NCBI GenBank assembly: GCA_035582835.1
Contig: JAYKAV010003266.1
Coordinates: forward strand, 1,325,652 to 1,389,651
DNA from: Phoebastria nigripes
Lineage: Eukaryota; Chordata; Aves; Procellariiformes; Diomedeidae
Direction: 5' to 3'
DNA length: 64,000 nucleotides
The first letter of the stretch is position 1; every line of letters begins with the position of its first letter. The notes under the pieces were generated by a model that was not told where the DNA came from, ran no database searches, and saw only the letters and a program-made list of their open reading frames with translations. A program made the position numbers and the translations under genes. This document shows, one piece after another, positions 12,421 to 40,379 of the stretch.

Positions 12421-13574
12421 TTCAGATGTTCATGGGCTTCAAGTTGCAGCATTGCCAGAATGTCCTTCACATAACATACAGATGGAGACTGAGGGGAAAG
12501 AAAATCCGGTGTCTGGAAGAAGCACTGAAGGAAGCAGGCAGAGGCTTTGGAGATCCTGGAAAAACCTCAGCGTTAGCAAGAGTGGAGGGTGCGGAGCAGC
12601 ATGGCTGTCAGCATACCGAGGAGCCCTGCCTGCCTTTCCCAGGGAAGAGATAAGAGGGAAAGAGTTAAAAGCTGTCTCCAGGCAGGAGAACAAAAACGCT
12701 ATTGCACTCATCTTGCTTGCTACGCTCATCTAATTACGTTATTTAACAGGATACCCTCTCATTGATTTTAATTACTCACATAATTTGGGAAGTAATTCAC
12801 AGTACATCCCTGCAGGGTGCACGCGTCTGAGTTGGGAACAATGTGCTCAAGTCTTCCTCGCTACATGAAAGGGGAAGATGGGGAGGACGAGCCTCAGCCC
12901 AGCAGGCAGGCAGGGGGAACGTGACCGTGGTGTTTCTTTCCCTTGGGGAAGATTTCTCCGGCAGGGTAGAGGCTTGGGACAGTTTCTCCACCAGCACTGG
13001 AGATGTCAGCGAGGCCGGGATCGCACTGCAATAAAATATTATCACACATGGGTATTGATGCAGATCGTTTCTGGACGGCTGTCCCTGCGCTCCCACCTGC
13101 ACAGCGCCCGTGCCCCGGTGGGATTTCCAGGATTCCCCTTTCAGCGGGAGCGCGATGCCGCAGCCCCGGGGCACAGGGCAGCCCTGGCCCCCAGCTGCCG
13201 CCCGCGTGGGGCGGCTGAACGCGATTCAAGAAGCTCCTTGTCTCCCGCCGTCCCCGTCCCCCCTTGCAGAGCAGCTGCAGATTAATTGGCCCTTTGATAT
13301 CGGTGGGTTTCTGCCAGGGACGATTCGCTCGTGTCTCGCTGATGGGGGGAGACGCTTGCTGCCCACAGCTCTCCCTCCAAACACTCCTGGAGCAAGGAGC
13401 CACTCTCAATCCCCAAGGACCGTTAACCAACAGTCCCCGCCATTGTTGACTATTAAAAATGCTTTTAACCACAGGCCTCCTGCAATTTTAGTATTTTTTT
13501 TTTAAACACGGTTGCACACAGTTTAGCAAAATTGGGTTGTGCATCCCCCAGCACACACTTGTTTGGTTTCTTCA

Positions 13575-13720
13575 CCGTCTTTTGTAAGTTCCCAACTTAA
13601 TTAGGATGCGAACAATCCCAGAGGAATGTCTAATTAATATTATAAAGCAACAATGGGATGATTAAGCAAGTCTGGGCAGCTGCTATTTATACACAGGGCA
13701 TGTGGCACTTGTTGGGGGCG
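13575..13720. promoter_or_regulatory. Possible conserved noncoding element with paired TAATTA motifs
   Basis: The segment has AACTTAATTAGGATG and GTCTAATTAATATT within 50 bases. These are followed by GCAACAATGGGATGATTAAG, with a SOX-like ACAATG, and by CTATTTATAC, which resembles a MEF2 site. Motif density is well above the surroundings. Confidence 0.3.
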
Positions 13721-16700
13721 AGCGTGTCAAGGAAAAAATCATTCCACGGACCTCTCTGTGCAATTTTATTGCTTGTTTTAATTGTCTGGTTCAGTCCTTT
13801 TCTCCTCTTTGTGTTTGCTCAGGCAGAGCGAGAGAAACAGAGATTTAGCTCAGAGTCTCTTGTTCAGCTTAATTATGGAGTGAAAGCTTTCAACCGAGGA
13901 GCCTCTCTCCCACCCCTTCTCCTCTTCCCCAGCCACGAGGTCTCCAGAAACAACCCAGCAGAAGCTTCGGGCAACGAATGCCCTAAAACTGGTCCAGGAA
14001 TAGCATCTGGGAGGCCCCTTCAAGCAGAAAAATACCCCAGAGGACAGAGGCAGATTCCAGGCTGAAAGAGGTGGAGGGGCTTTGCCAGGAGCAGCAGCGA
14101 CTGCTCGGCTCCCCTGTGCAAGGGGATGGGGTGGGATGGGGGGAAAGGGGGCACGTCCCGGGCTGGGGCGCGTGGGACTGTGTGCAGTGTCGGGGGGTCC
14201 GGAGCAGGCAGCCAGCACCACCTCCCACCCCCGTGAAATTAAATGTACTCCTCAAATGGTTAAGTGATGCTCTCATTGCACGGTGGCTTCGTGGCATTGG
14301 TTTTTAGGGCATTTGCTATTTAGAAAATATCTCTTCTTTGCTTCTCAGAAGCCTGCATGCAACCTGAAGTAATTGTATTTGCCTTGGGTTGAACTCTTTT
14401 TGCAGTTTCTAAAAATAAATACTTGATTTCTTCTACTTCCCACAGAGCCGTCTCTACGGAGAGCAGCAACCAAACAAATTGATAAAAAATTAAAGGAAGT
14501 GGGAAATCCAACAGAAGTGAAGTGAGACAGCAACAGCACCCCCCCAATCCTGTTAGGAATGTACAACTCCCATACTACAGCAGCAAATAAATTTCACATT
14601 TTCCAGGGGAAGACACCTGACTTCCAGAGGCAGGGAACACCGCTGGCCCTGGGCCCCAGCTCCATGGGCACGTGCTGAACTTCGTGCCTCCCGCACTGAA
14701 GCCGAGCACATGCCGCGCCGCCCCGGCTGCGCTCCCGGCCCCACGAGCCCCGGCCTCAGCACAGACGAGGCAGAAGCGGCTGTGGCTCCACTGGTGCAGC
14801 CTGAGCCGCCGCAACCCCGACGGCTGCACGGGAGCAGCAGGTAGCCAGCCCTGCGCCAAGCACCCGGAGCGGGCTGCAGCGGGACACGGGGTGCCGCACC
14901 CCCCAGCACAGCCCCCAGGGAAGTCCCTTCCCAGCCCTTCCCCTTAGAAAATCCACTTCTGGCAGCTCAAAGAGCTCGGTCCCACCGCTGGCAGGCAGCG
15001 GAGGAGACACCGAGGAGCCTTTTCCCTCCTTCCCAAGGGCAGCAGCTTTGCCTCCAGCTGCTCTGACTCATCGTTACGTCTTATTCACCACCTCACACTT
15101 AGTCAATTATTACTTCAGTCCTGGCCCCACTCTGGGAAGCTTATCTTACACCAAATCCTTCTCGGTCAAGCCCTAAACACTGATTGTTTCAGAAGGAGAG
15201 GGCCAAAAGCTGCCTGTCAGCTGCTAATCAGACTCTGCATCATGTATTGAATAAAAGGGAACACCCTGAGCTCCGGAGTGCAGCAAATCCAGGTCCTGCT
15301 CCTGCAAAAACTGGTCTGAAATCTGCAGCCTGACAACCCAGCTGTGACACAGTCACAGAGCAATTTTTAACACACCAAAATTGCAGCCTGGCTCAGGTGC
15401 ACAGAGCCTGAGCAGCAGCGAGTACCAACCCTGAGAGCGGCTTCCTTGCTTTCTGCTCTGCTGTCACCCTGACACGTAAAACCTGGCTCGGGATGGGGCT
15501 GAAGCCAGCACCTCCCGGCAGAGGCTCCCTGGGGTCTCCCCTCCATGAGCGGCCGCAGGAGCGACCCGCTAAGGCAGGAGCAGAGGCTGTAAGGGGAGAG
15601 CAGCCATAGCTCTGCTTTTGGGGGGTTCAGGAGAGCTGAGGCCATTGCTAGAGGACTCCTTTAGCTTGACTCCATCTCCTGAAGACGTCCAGTTCTTCTA
15701 ATATCTTGGGGCAGAAGAGCTCTGAAAGTTTACTGGTAATGAGGAAACCCTTTAAACAACCGCTAACAAACAGGACATCGAGAGTTTCTTGGAGAAAACC
15801 TCTTTTGGGGTAGTCTTTTCAGCTGGGAGAGGGCACTGAAAGAGTTAACCGTGTAAGTCCCAACCGATGACAAGACTGTATGTTCACGGTNGTTTCTTTT
15901 AAACCCGAGGTGCCATTGTTCAGCCCTCCTGGGCTCGGTCCGGGCACGGCGACCTGCGGGCCAGCGGCGAGGAGCTGCCGAGGCAGCTGGGGCTGACGGG
16001 CACATTCATCCTTCCCGTGCATCAGGGGCCTTAATGGCTTTTCAGGTCAGAACCAAATGGATACATTTAGATCAGAAAACTTCACTCTAAGGCCAGTAAA
16101 ACATGTGCTATCGTTTGCTCAATTAGAGCCTGCGATATACTGACAGGACAAATAAATATCTCCCTGTGCTAGGGTCCTGCAGAAAATGGATGCTTTCTCT
16201 TGTTTCCATTGAAATTCATATATGTTCCTAATGGGATTTCAGAAAACAAGAGGCTTCTGTTTGCCTTTTAGGTTTCTTGCCAGATTTCTGCAGTAGAAAA
16301 TACCGAGTCAGTTGACCAAGGTGCACATTACAGGAGAGAAACCTGCAGGTACGTAAGCGTTGGCTTTACTGCATTACAGAAAGATGCTCCAGTTCAGTTT
16401 GTCTTCGCTGTAATACTCTCGTGGCCGATCATGTCGCAGGTTTAGCTGCTGGTTTGTCAAAGTCCAGCCTCTGCCCTTTGCACCGCGCACCTGTGATCAA
16501 GCTGTGCCTTTCCCTGTTCCTGCAGATTAACTGTGACCAGTGTGCGAGCAGCCAGTATTGGGTCTCCCTCATTTCAAACATCATTTATCATAAAGGATTA
16601 TCCCGCAGGGGCGCCTGTGCAGTCATATTTAATAACATTTAATAACGTACAGTGCTTCAAATCAAATGAGTTCTCCTGTGCATTTAAGCCACGCTGACGC

Positions 16701-18024
16701 AGCAGCTTGACACTGCTTATTTCCAAAGCTAAATGAAAAATGGTCGTAGGGTGCTGGATGTCTGTGGCCCTGAAAATATTACATCCAACAACTTGGGTAG
16801 GAAAGGGCAGCAGAGCTGCAACGCCTCTTGCTTTCACCCAGCTCCACCATCATTCACTCAAAATGGGTTGCAAGAAACTTGATTTATATTTAAAACACTT
16901 GCGGGAAAAAAAAGACAAAATTATTGTTAACTTCCATTTTGCCGAGACAAGCTCAGCTCGCACTGGCTGTTGCTCTCCGTGGGGTCGTTCTGAAGGACAC
17001 CCAGGGGTTTCTCAGGTTTCTTGGCTGCAAAACAGTGCTCCATGGAAATTAATCCCGGGAGCCTCCGGCAGCATCCTGCGAGCAAAGGTGGTCCCGTACA
17101 GCACAAGGTGGTCGTCACCCACTGCCGGAGGCGAGAGGCTGCTCGGCACTGCCTGACCCAGCTCCATAATGCACCAGTGTGCTCAGCCCACTGAGCCGCC
17201 CTCGGCCCCATGAATTTGTCCTTTGTTGCTTGATCTTGGGCCGCGGCAGCGGAGAGCAGCTGCCAGCCGTGCAGGCCCTGCTGCTGCCGCCCAGCCCGCG
17301 TGCCACAGCCGTCTCCCCGCGGGCATGCAGCACGGGAGCGCTGCCAGCGCCCAGAGCATCCTCCCCTCCGCAGCACAACAGGCTCCTTATTCACCCCCAA
17401 GCCGTCGTGACATGCCAGTAAGGGGGCTGGCTTTCGGCCTTAAACATTGGTACCACCCAAAGAAAATGCCATGGATGTTTGAACTCAGGCTTCTGCCTGG
17501 GACTGGAGAGCTGCTGTGCTGGGCACAGCGATTCGGGGAGACGCGCTCGTCTGAGCAATTCCTCTGTCCCAAAAGGGCACGGTGCAATCGGGATTTAGTC
17601 AAGAGCTGGCATGGCCAAGCCAGCAGGATGGGCACCTCGGACTCCAGCACGGGGCTGTAATTCCAGCTCTGTCACTGACTCGTCCAAAATCTCTGACAAA
17701 TGATTTAGTCCTCTGCTGCTGCTCCCTCTGAAGTGCATCCCATTGGAGATGAGGGACAGAGGATCCAGGACACCATAGGTAAGGGGGCATCACTCACCGC
17801 TCTGGCCTCTTCCTGCTGCTGACAGACACAAGGAATGAGCTGAGTTTACTTGTGTGCAAGTTCTCTGCAAAGTGAGGGAGAAAAGGCTTGTTTCAGTCCC
17901 AGCATAATACAAACACTGTTTCCCAACACTGGGATTAGCAAGTAACTGAGCTAAAGACAAGAGCCAGGCCTCAGCCAGGAGCAGCCACATTAGCACAGCA
18001 CTGTGCCAGGGCTACTGTGAGCTT

Positions 18025-18075
18025 GCAGCATGGCTAATTAGCCCTGGCATAGCCTCTAATTAGACTGTTTCTAGA
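18025..18075. promoter_or_regulatory. Two CTAATTAG palindromes spaced 22 bp apart
   Basis: The identical 8-bp palindrome CTAATTAG occurs at 18034-18041 and 18056-18063, about two helical turns apart, in an otherwise GC-rich segment. TAATTA palindromes are classic paired-type and Q50 homeodomain dimer sites. A regulatory role is inference. Confidence 0.35.
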
Positions 18076-20432
18076 GCTGGCCTGGGGCTCTATACCGAGC
18101 TGCCCCAGGCTGGGAGCTCAGAGCCCTCCGCAGCTCAGGCACACGTTGGCCAAACCTGCCCGTCCCGGCTCCGACCCCGGGCAGGAGACTCCTGCCCGGC
18201 CCAGGCAGGAACCCCTCCGAGGCGCAGGCAGCGGAGCAGGCAGGAGCAGCTCCTGTCCCTGCTCACAGCAGCCACCCTCCTGGAAGGGGAACTGGCTTTC
18301 CACGAGTGGTGGGTGAAGCCATCACAAAACACTGCACAGTCCCTTGGCCACTGAATGCCTTCACTGGTAACGAATCCAAGTTAAAAGTCCAGGAAACCCC
18401 ACAGGCACCAAGCTCAGCCGAGCGCTGTTTTTACTGCTGGGCATTTTCTTTTTTGTGCCAGAGCTTCGTGGTGCTGCTGGGGATCTTCCAGAGCAGCTCC
18501 TCTGCCTCCTCCTGCACAGGGCTCATCTCTGAACTTGGGGGTTTTCTTTCCAGGAAGACCACAGACGGCCTCTGCACCACGCCGGGCAGACGACGGCGCT
18601 GCAGCCGAAGGCCAGGGCACTGAACAGCCGCTGCAGAGGAAACCAGCGCCGGCTCCCAGACCCAGCGGGGAGGATGGCCCAGCACGTGCCTGGCTATTTA
18701 CTGAACAGCTCCCGGTCGGCTGTAAAATTCAATTTCACTTCTTCAGTGCCTAGTCCTGGCAAAATAAATAAAACATTCATTAGTTTTGGTGACTTTGCAA
18801 AGGTTGACTCTGAACTTAACATTAATTAAGTTTCTCGTGTTGCTGCTGGATGCGAGACCTCACACGTCAGCACTCTGCAACGTCGAGAACGTCTCCGCAG
18901 CTCAGAGGCAGCGGAGCAGACCACACGTGCACCGGCATCACGGCGCTCTCCGAAGACGACATGACGTTTCCTTCCACAGCTCCCGCTTCGCTTGTGTATT
19001 TGGATCAAAATCAAAACTTGCAATTACAACTCTCCCGCGAGGCAGGGCATTACCAGGCAGTTACCGTCCCATCCAACCCACATTAGATGGGAAAATGTGA
19101 TTTAAAATAACCTTTAAGTAGCACAGAAAATAGATAGATAAATACAGGCTGAGACGATTAAGAACAGCGTATTTGTACAGACAGCAGTGAATCACTTTGG
19201 CTGAATTTGGGCACAGCTCAAATCAACACAAATAGGAGCTGGGTGACTTTGGGGACTGCGGGGCTTCATTGAAGTTTTAAATGTGTTCCTTTCCTCGGAG
19301 CAAAATGTTAACTTTGCTTGATTGGATGCTGGTCAAAAGCAGAAGCATGCGACTACATCCGGAAGGTTTTTATTTTAACCTTTCTTTAGGACATTCTTCA
19401 GTAAACCCATTTTTAACCCAGTGAAACATTAAACACCAAGTGCTTCAGGACACATTCCGCCTGGACATAAGACCACCTAGCATCTGCTGCAGTGTATCCA
19501 AGGGCAGAATTCGGGCTATTGTGCTAAAATCCATTAGATAAAAAAAATCTTACCCAGTGAGAAGGTTCGTTCGTTGCGTGAGGTAGAGGGACNCGCGCTG
19601 CGGCGCGCGGGAGCGGGACCGCCCTCCCGCCAGCGGAGCTGCGCGCCCCGCGCTGCCGCCAGGCCCGGAACCTCCCTGACAGGAACCGGGCCCGCACCCT
19701 GCCAACCATTTTTCCTCTGGCGTCGTGTCATTCAGCGCCTTCACCGCCCCAGCCCCGCTCGGCCCTGATGTTTTCCGACACCACCATCTAGTGGCAAAGC
19801 CAACAGGCGTAGGAAGCGTTTCCACCCCGCTTCGACCTCTTCCTCCATCTCTTACACCAAATTTACTATTCATTTTGCAACCCAGAGAGCACCCCAGGCT
19901 CAGCCTGCCATTCCTGCCTCTCCTGGGAAGCCAGCATCGACTACAAACCTCTCTCGCACCCCAGCTTTTGCAGGAGACGGGGTGAACGGCGCAGACGCAG
20001 CTCCCCGGGGAGCAGCTGGTGCAGCCGCCATCGGGTGCCCCTCGGACACCCACGCTGCTGCTCAGCGCTCTGGGAGCGGGCCCTGACGTCCTCCAAGCAG
20101 ATCCCGCTACAAAAAATGCCACTGAAGAGGCTGGACTTGCCTTCACCAGACTAACCAGTTACACCGTGGGAACAGCCAGACTGGGAGACGCTGCAGAGAC
20201 GCAAAGTTCAGAAGTGACGTGGAAAAGCACCGGCAGGTTGAGCACCCCCGTCACCGCGCAGCCCCAGTGCTGGCAGTGGGTAACGGAGCCGGCTCTGCTG
20301 TATAAAACACACTTGGCATTTATGAAATGAGGTTTGATGAACTTACATACCGCACTGTATCTAGAAAATTAAGGTTAGGTTTCTGTTTTTATAGAAGAGA
20401 CAGCTAGCAATCAGCATGTACATTAAAATTAC

Positions 20433-20438
20433 TTTATT
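20433..20438 (-). terminator. RAP1A: Distal RAP1A polyadenylation signal
   Basis: On the - strand this reads TAGTAATAAAGTAATTT, containing a canonical AATAAA. It lies at the far end of the AT-rich UTR block, just before composition changes, and so is the best candidate for the long transcript end. Confidence 0.5.
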
Positions 20439-22125
20439 ACTAAAATATTTTTACATTTAGTAAAGATAACCAACCTGGAAATACCATGCTTCTGCTCCTC
20501 CTGAAAAAGGAAGCGCATAGGTAGGTTGAAGACAACCAGCTAAGTAACTACGTTTGTCCTAGTAGCTTGTAAGTAGGCAGATGTGTTCACATTATCGTCA
20601 TCCAAATATTTTCATCCAGTCTTGTTTGGGCTGCATTTAGAAACTGGGATCTCTGTATAATTCAACAGCTGCATCAGTAACACAGTTTTAGAAAAACCTA
20701 TTTATAGAAATTTCTCCCCCCTGGTTTCCAATAAAACTATACAACAGGTCCAGGAACAACTGTTCACCAGCTATTACATTTAGATTTCCCATTTAAACCA
20801 CCAGGACAAAGTCCGTCCTGAGTTTTCTCCACTGTGAAGATACATTTCTCTTCTCACTTACTCAGAAGCAAAGCAGGAGCAAGTCCTCCAACACTGCAGG
20901 AATTCCAGCAGCATCACACCGAGGATGGGATTTGGGCCCCACGGGTCCCAAAGGCGGTTCTTTTCCTTGCATATACACAGGAGGATCGAGGCTGAGCACC
21001 CATGGGTCTCTTCATATCCTGCTCTTTTAAACTTTATGAAACCAACAGGTATTTAAAAAAAAGAAACAAACCCAAAATGAAACAAAAAGCCCCTTCAGCT
21101 GACTGTGCAGATCAGGTAACATTAGCCAGATTTTGTCTAAAAATGTAAAGCAGCTGTTTGCTTTGTTGAAATTGTATTTAGACAGAAACAACTTTCAACT
21201 CCACAGCTTGGTGTCGAGATGCTGACGGTGAGAGATCACCACGGGCTCCTGCCCGGCGGGTGGCATTGTCAGAACAGGGATTCTACCCTCCAAGAACATG
21301 ATCGTGTGAAACCGAAGATCACAGTAAAAGTCAGACCTTGATACAGTATTAAACCAAATTTGTACATATAAAAATAATTGTACAGAGGAAATATTTTCAG
21401 CAGAATACAATCTTCAAACATTCAAAAGAATATACAAAACTAATTAAAAGTAGCCTTCTGTACTTTAGGGTGTGGTATGATTAAATACATCCAACAAGGA
21501 GGGTGCGTGAAGACATCGCATCAGCGTAACGACATACTGGCAGTATTTGTTACAACAAAACACTTGATCTACCAGAATGGAAGAGGAATTCACAAAAATT
21601 GATAAAAACCAAAGCCTGGAAACGGTAACAAAAACACAGAAACAAAATGAAAATGTACTAAAATTTAATCATTCATAAAAGCTGTAATTTAATCTGTGAC
21701 AGTAAAACACAAGAAGCAATATTAGAGTTGGTTTAGTATATTATATATTTTTGCTTTTAAAGCCATAGAAATCAGTTATCCCAGTTTTTTTCCTATAAAA
21801 GACCCATTTTTCCAAAGCATTATGCACAAACATTTTTAATTAGAATATAATGGCAGAATGAAAATAATGATATTCCGTAACTTTTAAATATAAAATGAAG
21901 TCAATGACTCAAAAGGTTATTTGTTGCAGTGAGTTCAAAGGGAAATTTCAGATAATATATATCTATAGTTATAGATATAAAATATAATGGTGGAACATTT
22001 TTAGTTCTTGATGGGGAGAAATTATGGTAAAAGGGTCAATACGAAATTTTAATTATAGTAGCAATATCTAACATTTGAAATGCATCCATGCTCCTTTGTA
22101 TAATCATACACTAGAGTCAATTATA

Positions 22126-22131
22126 TTTATT
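22126..22131 (-). terminator. RAP1A: Proximal RAP1A polyadenylation signal
   Basis: On the - strand this reads GATGTGAAAATAAATATAAT, containing AATAAA about 240 bases into the terminal exon. As I recall, the same context occurs in the mammalian UTR. Its use would remove most of the 3' UTR. Confidence 0.5.
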
Positions 22132-22371
22132 TTCACATCTGTTAACTGCTATTGCAAAGGAGGAGTACTATTGTCTTAAATTTCCAAGAGATATACACAG
22201 AGCAATTTCTTTTTCCAGGGACTGTGTGCAAACCATTTTAAGATCTAAATTCTTCTCATAGTATATAAAAACAGGAGAAGCTTCTTCAGATATGTTATTA
22301 ATTTCCATAAGGTTTTGAAGTCGGGAATGCTGGCACTTTCCATTTAGGCAACAGTTCTTCATTCCTGCAAT

Positions 22372-24618
22372 CTAGAAAAAGTAAAAAAAGATGATGGAGG
22401 GATGTTTCTCATCCTACCGACGAGATGAATGATCTCGAACAAAGGCCTGAAAGCTTCCCCAGACAACTGCCTGCACCCAGGCTTGCAAAAACACGCGGCA
22501 TTTCAGCAGGAAGAGCTTATCTTCCTCCAGTATTGGGGTTTGTTCCTATCATCCTCCGAGTTCAGAGGTGCAGAAAGAAAAGAGACTTTGGAAACTCTAA
22601 GAAACACTTTCTTGTTTTATCGTGACTGCAGCAGAGCAGTGACAGAGGAGCCGCCACCCTGTCTTTCTGCTGTGATAACGGTAGTGTCCTTCCAACTCAT
22701 CTGCTTCACGAGACAGGCAGCCTTCAAGTGGATTTTGAATTCAGCAATGGATGAACAATTTATGGAAGAGGGATTTCATCTTTCATATTTCTGAGATGCT
22801 CTTAACATCTAATGAGTTGGAGACCTCCCCGAGCCCTATTGCAGCTGTAACAAACAGGCAATGAATTGGGAAGAGATTTACAAAGAATGGGGGGGACACC
22901 GTGAAGTATTTCGATGATCCAGAGCAGAACTGGGGGCATGGGTAGAAGTCAACGTTATGAGAAGTCCCATCAGTAATTGACTGAACGCAGGAACTCCTTT
23001 AGCAGTTGCTGATATTTCAGTGCTACCAGCTACTGCTGCCAACGATGGGCTTTGCAGCGCAGGATCCCAGGCAGGAGGGCGAGGGCAGAGCCACACCGAG
23101 CCTGGGAAGGAGCACGTCCTCCCCGGGGCTGGGGAAGCCCGTCTCCAAGAAGTCATCCTGGCTGACGCCACACTATCTAAATTCAGATATATCACCTGAG
23201 GAACAGGAAAAGCCACTTGAGACGTACCTTTCAATTTCTTTTCCTAGAGCCATTGTTTCCCCACAACCCTAAGCTATTATTTTCTGGTATTCAAAGCTCA
23301 GGATAAGAGACTCATCAATCAATAAAGCACAAGTCACCAGAAGCCAGGCTAACTGCATAGCTCCATTTATCCTACTCAATCACACCTAGGCTACATAAAT
23401 GGCCATCTACAGCATGAACTTCAGATCCAGCACAAGGCAGAGCGCCACCCATTTTCAGGAATTCATCCCTGAAATCCTTCTGTGACCAGGAGTTTGTCTT
23501 AAATGCTGTAGGACAAGGGCACTTGAGTTGCTTTGCTAGCTACACTGCACCTATTTATGAAACTAAAGAACAGAATACAGAGCTTCTGATGGGTCACAGA
23601 AATCATCAGAAGTTGAGCTGACAGCCTGCGCAGCCTAAGATCATGAAGGCAGCTGGCACAGCCAGAGCGCTGCGGTGAGTTCATTCCTCCCCGACTCGTC
23701 CCTACAGGGCCGGGCTGCCACTCTGCCCTGCCGCGCTCGCAGGCTGAACGCGCTTTACGCTGCAACCACCATTCGGGACGATCTGCTTGCTTTCTGACCA
23801 CTGCTTACTTCCTAGTGCTGACATGGGCCATTTACCCCGCACCTTCTCTGCCTCCGAAGGGCGCCATGCAGCACACTCCTGTGCTAACAGGCTATCAAGC
23901 TCACGGGGCAGCCTAGGTGATACTGCTGTCCAAAACCTGAAGCTACAGGAATGCTGTTTCCTTTCAGGAGTGTGATAGAACAGCTGTAAGCACATAGAGT
24001 ACCCTGCCAAGATACACAGGAAGATTATTTATAGCTATGTCCAACCTTGGGGTGGTTTTTTGTTTTCGTTTTTGTTTTGGGGTTTTTTGGGTTTTGTTTT
24101 GGTTTTTGTTGGGGTTTGTTTTGGTTTTTTTTTTTTTGGTGGGCAGCTTTTTATTTCTGTGCCACTGAAATCCATGTGCCACTCAAACCAATTTGCAATT
24201 GTCCCCATAGCACCTAGGACTGAGACAGCAGCTGCAGCAATAACCCAAGTTGCATAGATGCTACCAAATTTCAGCAGAGGATAAAAAGGAAGCAAAACAG
24301 AGCCATGGTGGCTCAGAGCACAGTGTCACAAGACAGAGAGAGAACCTGCAAGAGTAACAAGGAAGATCCTGCTCTGTCACACTCATCAACCCAAGCAAAA
24401 GGAGAAAGGGAGAGAAGCAGGTGTTTCTCTGCCAGGTCAGTCAGTACAACTGACTTTTTAAAAAAGTCCAACAAATGCAGCAGAACGGGAAGGAATTTTG
24501 TATTTGGGAGCAGACAGAAGGAAAAGGAGCGGAGGGAAGGGGAGCGAGTCCTTTCTCTGTTGGGAGCAGCTCACGGTCCGATCGCCTGAGCTGTGGGTAT
24601 AATTCAAACACCTCTTAC
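22372..24618 (-). other. RAP1A: RAP1A intron inside the 3' UTR
   Basis: The donor is CCAG|GTAAGAGG (GT at 24617-24618) and the acceptor TTTTTCTAG (AG at 22372-22373), both strong. The flanking exon ends join as GAGCCAG|ATTGCAGGAATG, the arrangement remembered from mammalian RAP1A mRNA, so the intron is old. It contains a G/T low-complexity tract (24050-24141) and no supportable gene. Confidence 0.85.
24050..24141. repeat. T/G low-complexity tract (GnTn)
   Basis: Short G runs (2-4) alternate with T runs for about 90 bases, including GGGGTTTTTTGGGTTTTG and a T14 run. On the RAP1A-transcribed strand it is C/A-rich. It is probably a decayed simple repeat. Confidence 0.8.
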
Positions 24619-24647
24619 CTGGCTCAGAGCTGCTGCACGATGGGAGT

Positions 24648-40379
<15,732 letters not shown>

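Larger units (their letters stand above)
4557..20414. other. Spacer between convergent INKA2 and RAP1A
   Basis: About 16 kb separate the two 3' ends. I see no exon chain, no RNA gene and no recognisable transposon. GC-rich segments (for example 4.6-6.9, 12.9-14.2 and 17.0-18.7 kb) carry many open frames up to about 190 codons. These have low-complexity Pro/Ala/Arg/Gly translations, no family resemblance and no splice context. AT-rich islands alternate with them (about 7.1-7.7, 8.2-8.9, 11.5-12.4, 13.4-13.9, 16.0-16.8 and 18.7-19.5 kb) and are dense in TAATTA/ATTA cores. Long-range regulatory sequence is the most reasonable reading, but this is inference. Confidence 0.6.
20415..22371 (-). other. 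RAP1A: RAP1A terminal exon, entirely 3' UTR
   Basis: On the - strand the exon starts after an acceptor (TTTTTCTAG, with the intron AG at 22372-22373). It begins ATTGCAGGAATGAAGAACTG, which closely resembles the mammalian RAP1A 3' UTR as I remember it. Further blocks also resemble that UTR: near 22188, where it reads AATTGCTCTGTGTATATCTC, and near 21790 (GGGTCTTTTATAGGAAAAAA). The exon is AT-rich and about 1.96 kb long if the distal signal at 20433-20438 is used. A proximal AATAAA at 22126-22131 could give a short form of about 0.25-0.3 kb. The exact 3' end is not determined. Confidence 0.8.

Noticed and set aside
12087..12653. 188-codon open frame in the spacer
   Set aside because: It spans an ambiguous base, has no recognisable domain or codon pattern, overlaps a motif-rich AT island and has no splice or UTR context.
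19550..20146. 198-codon - strand open frame between the RAP1A 3' end and the GC-rich spacer
   Set aside because: It crosses an ambiguous base, is Gly/Arg/Ser-rich and has no family resemblance.
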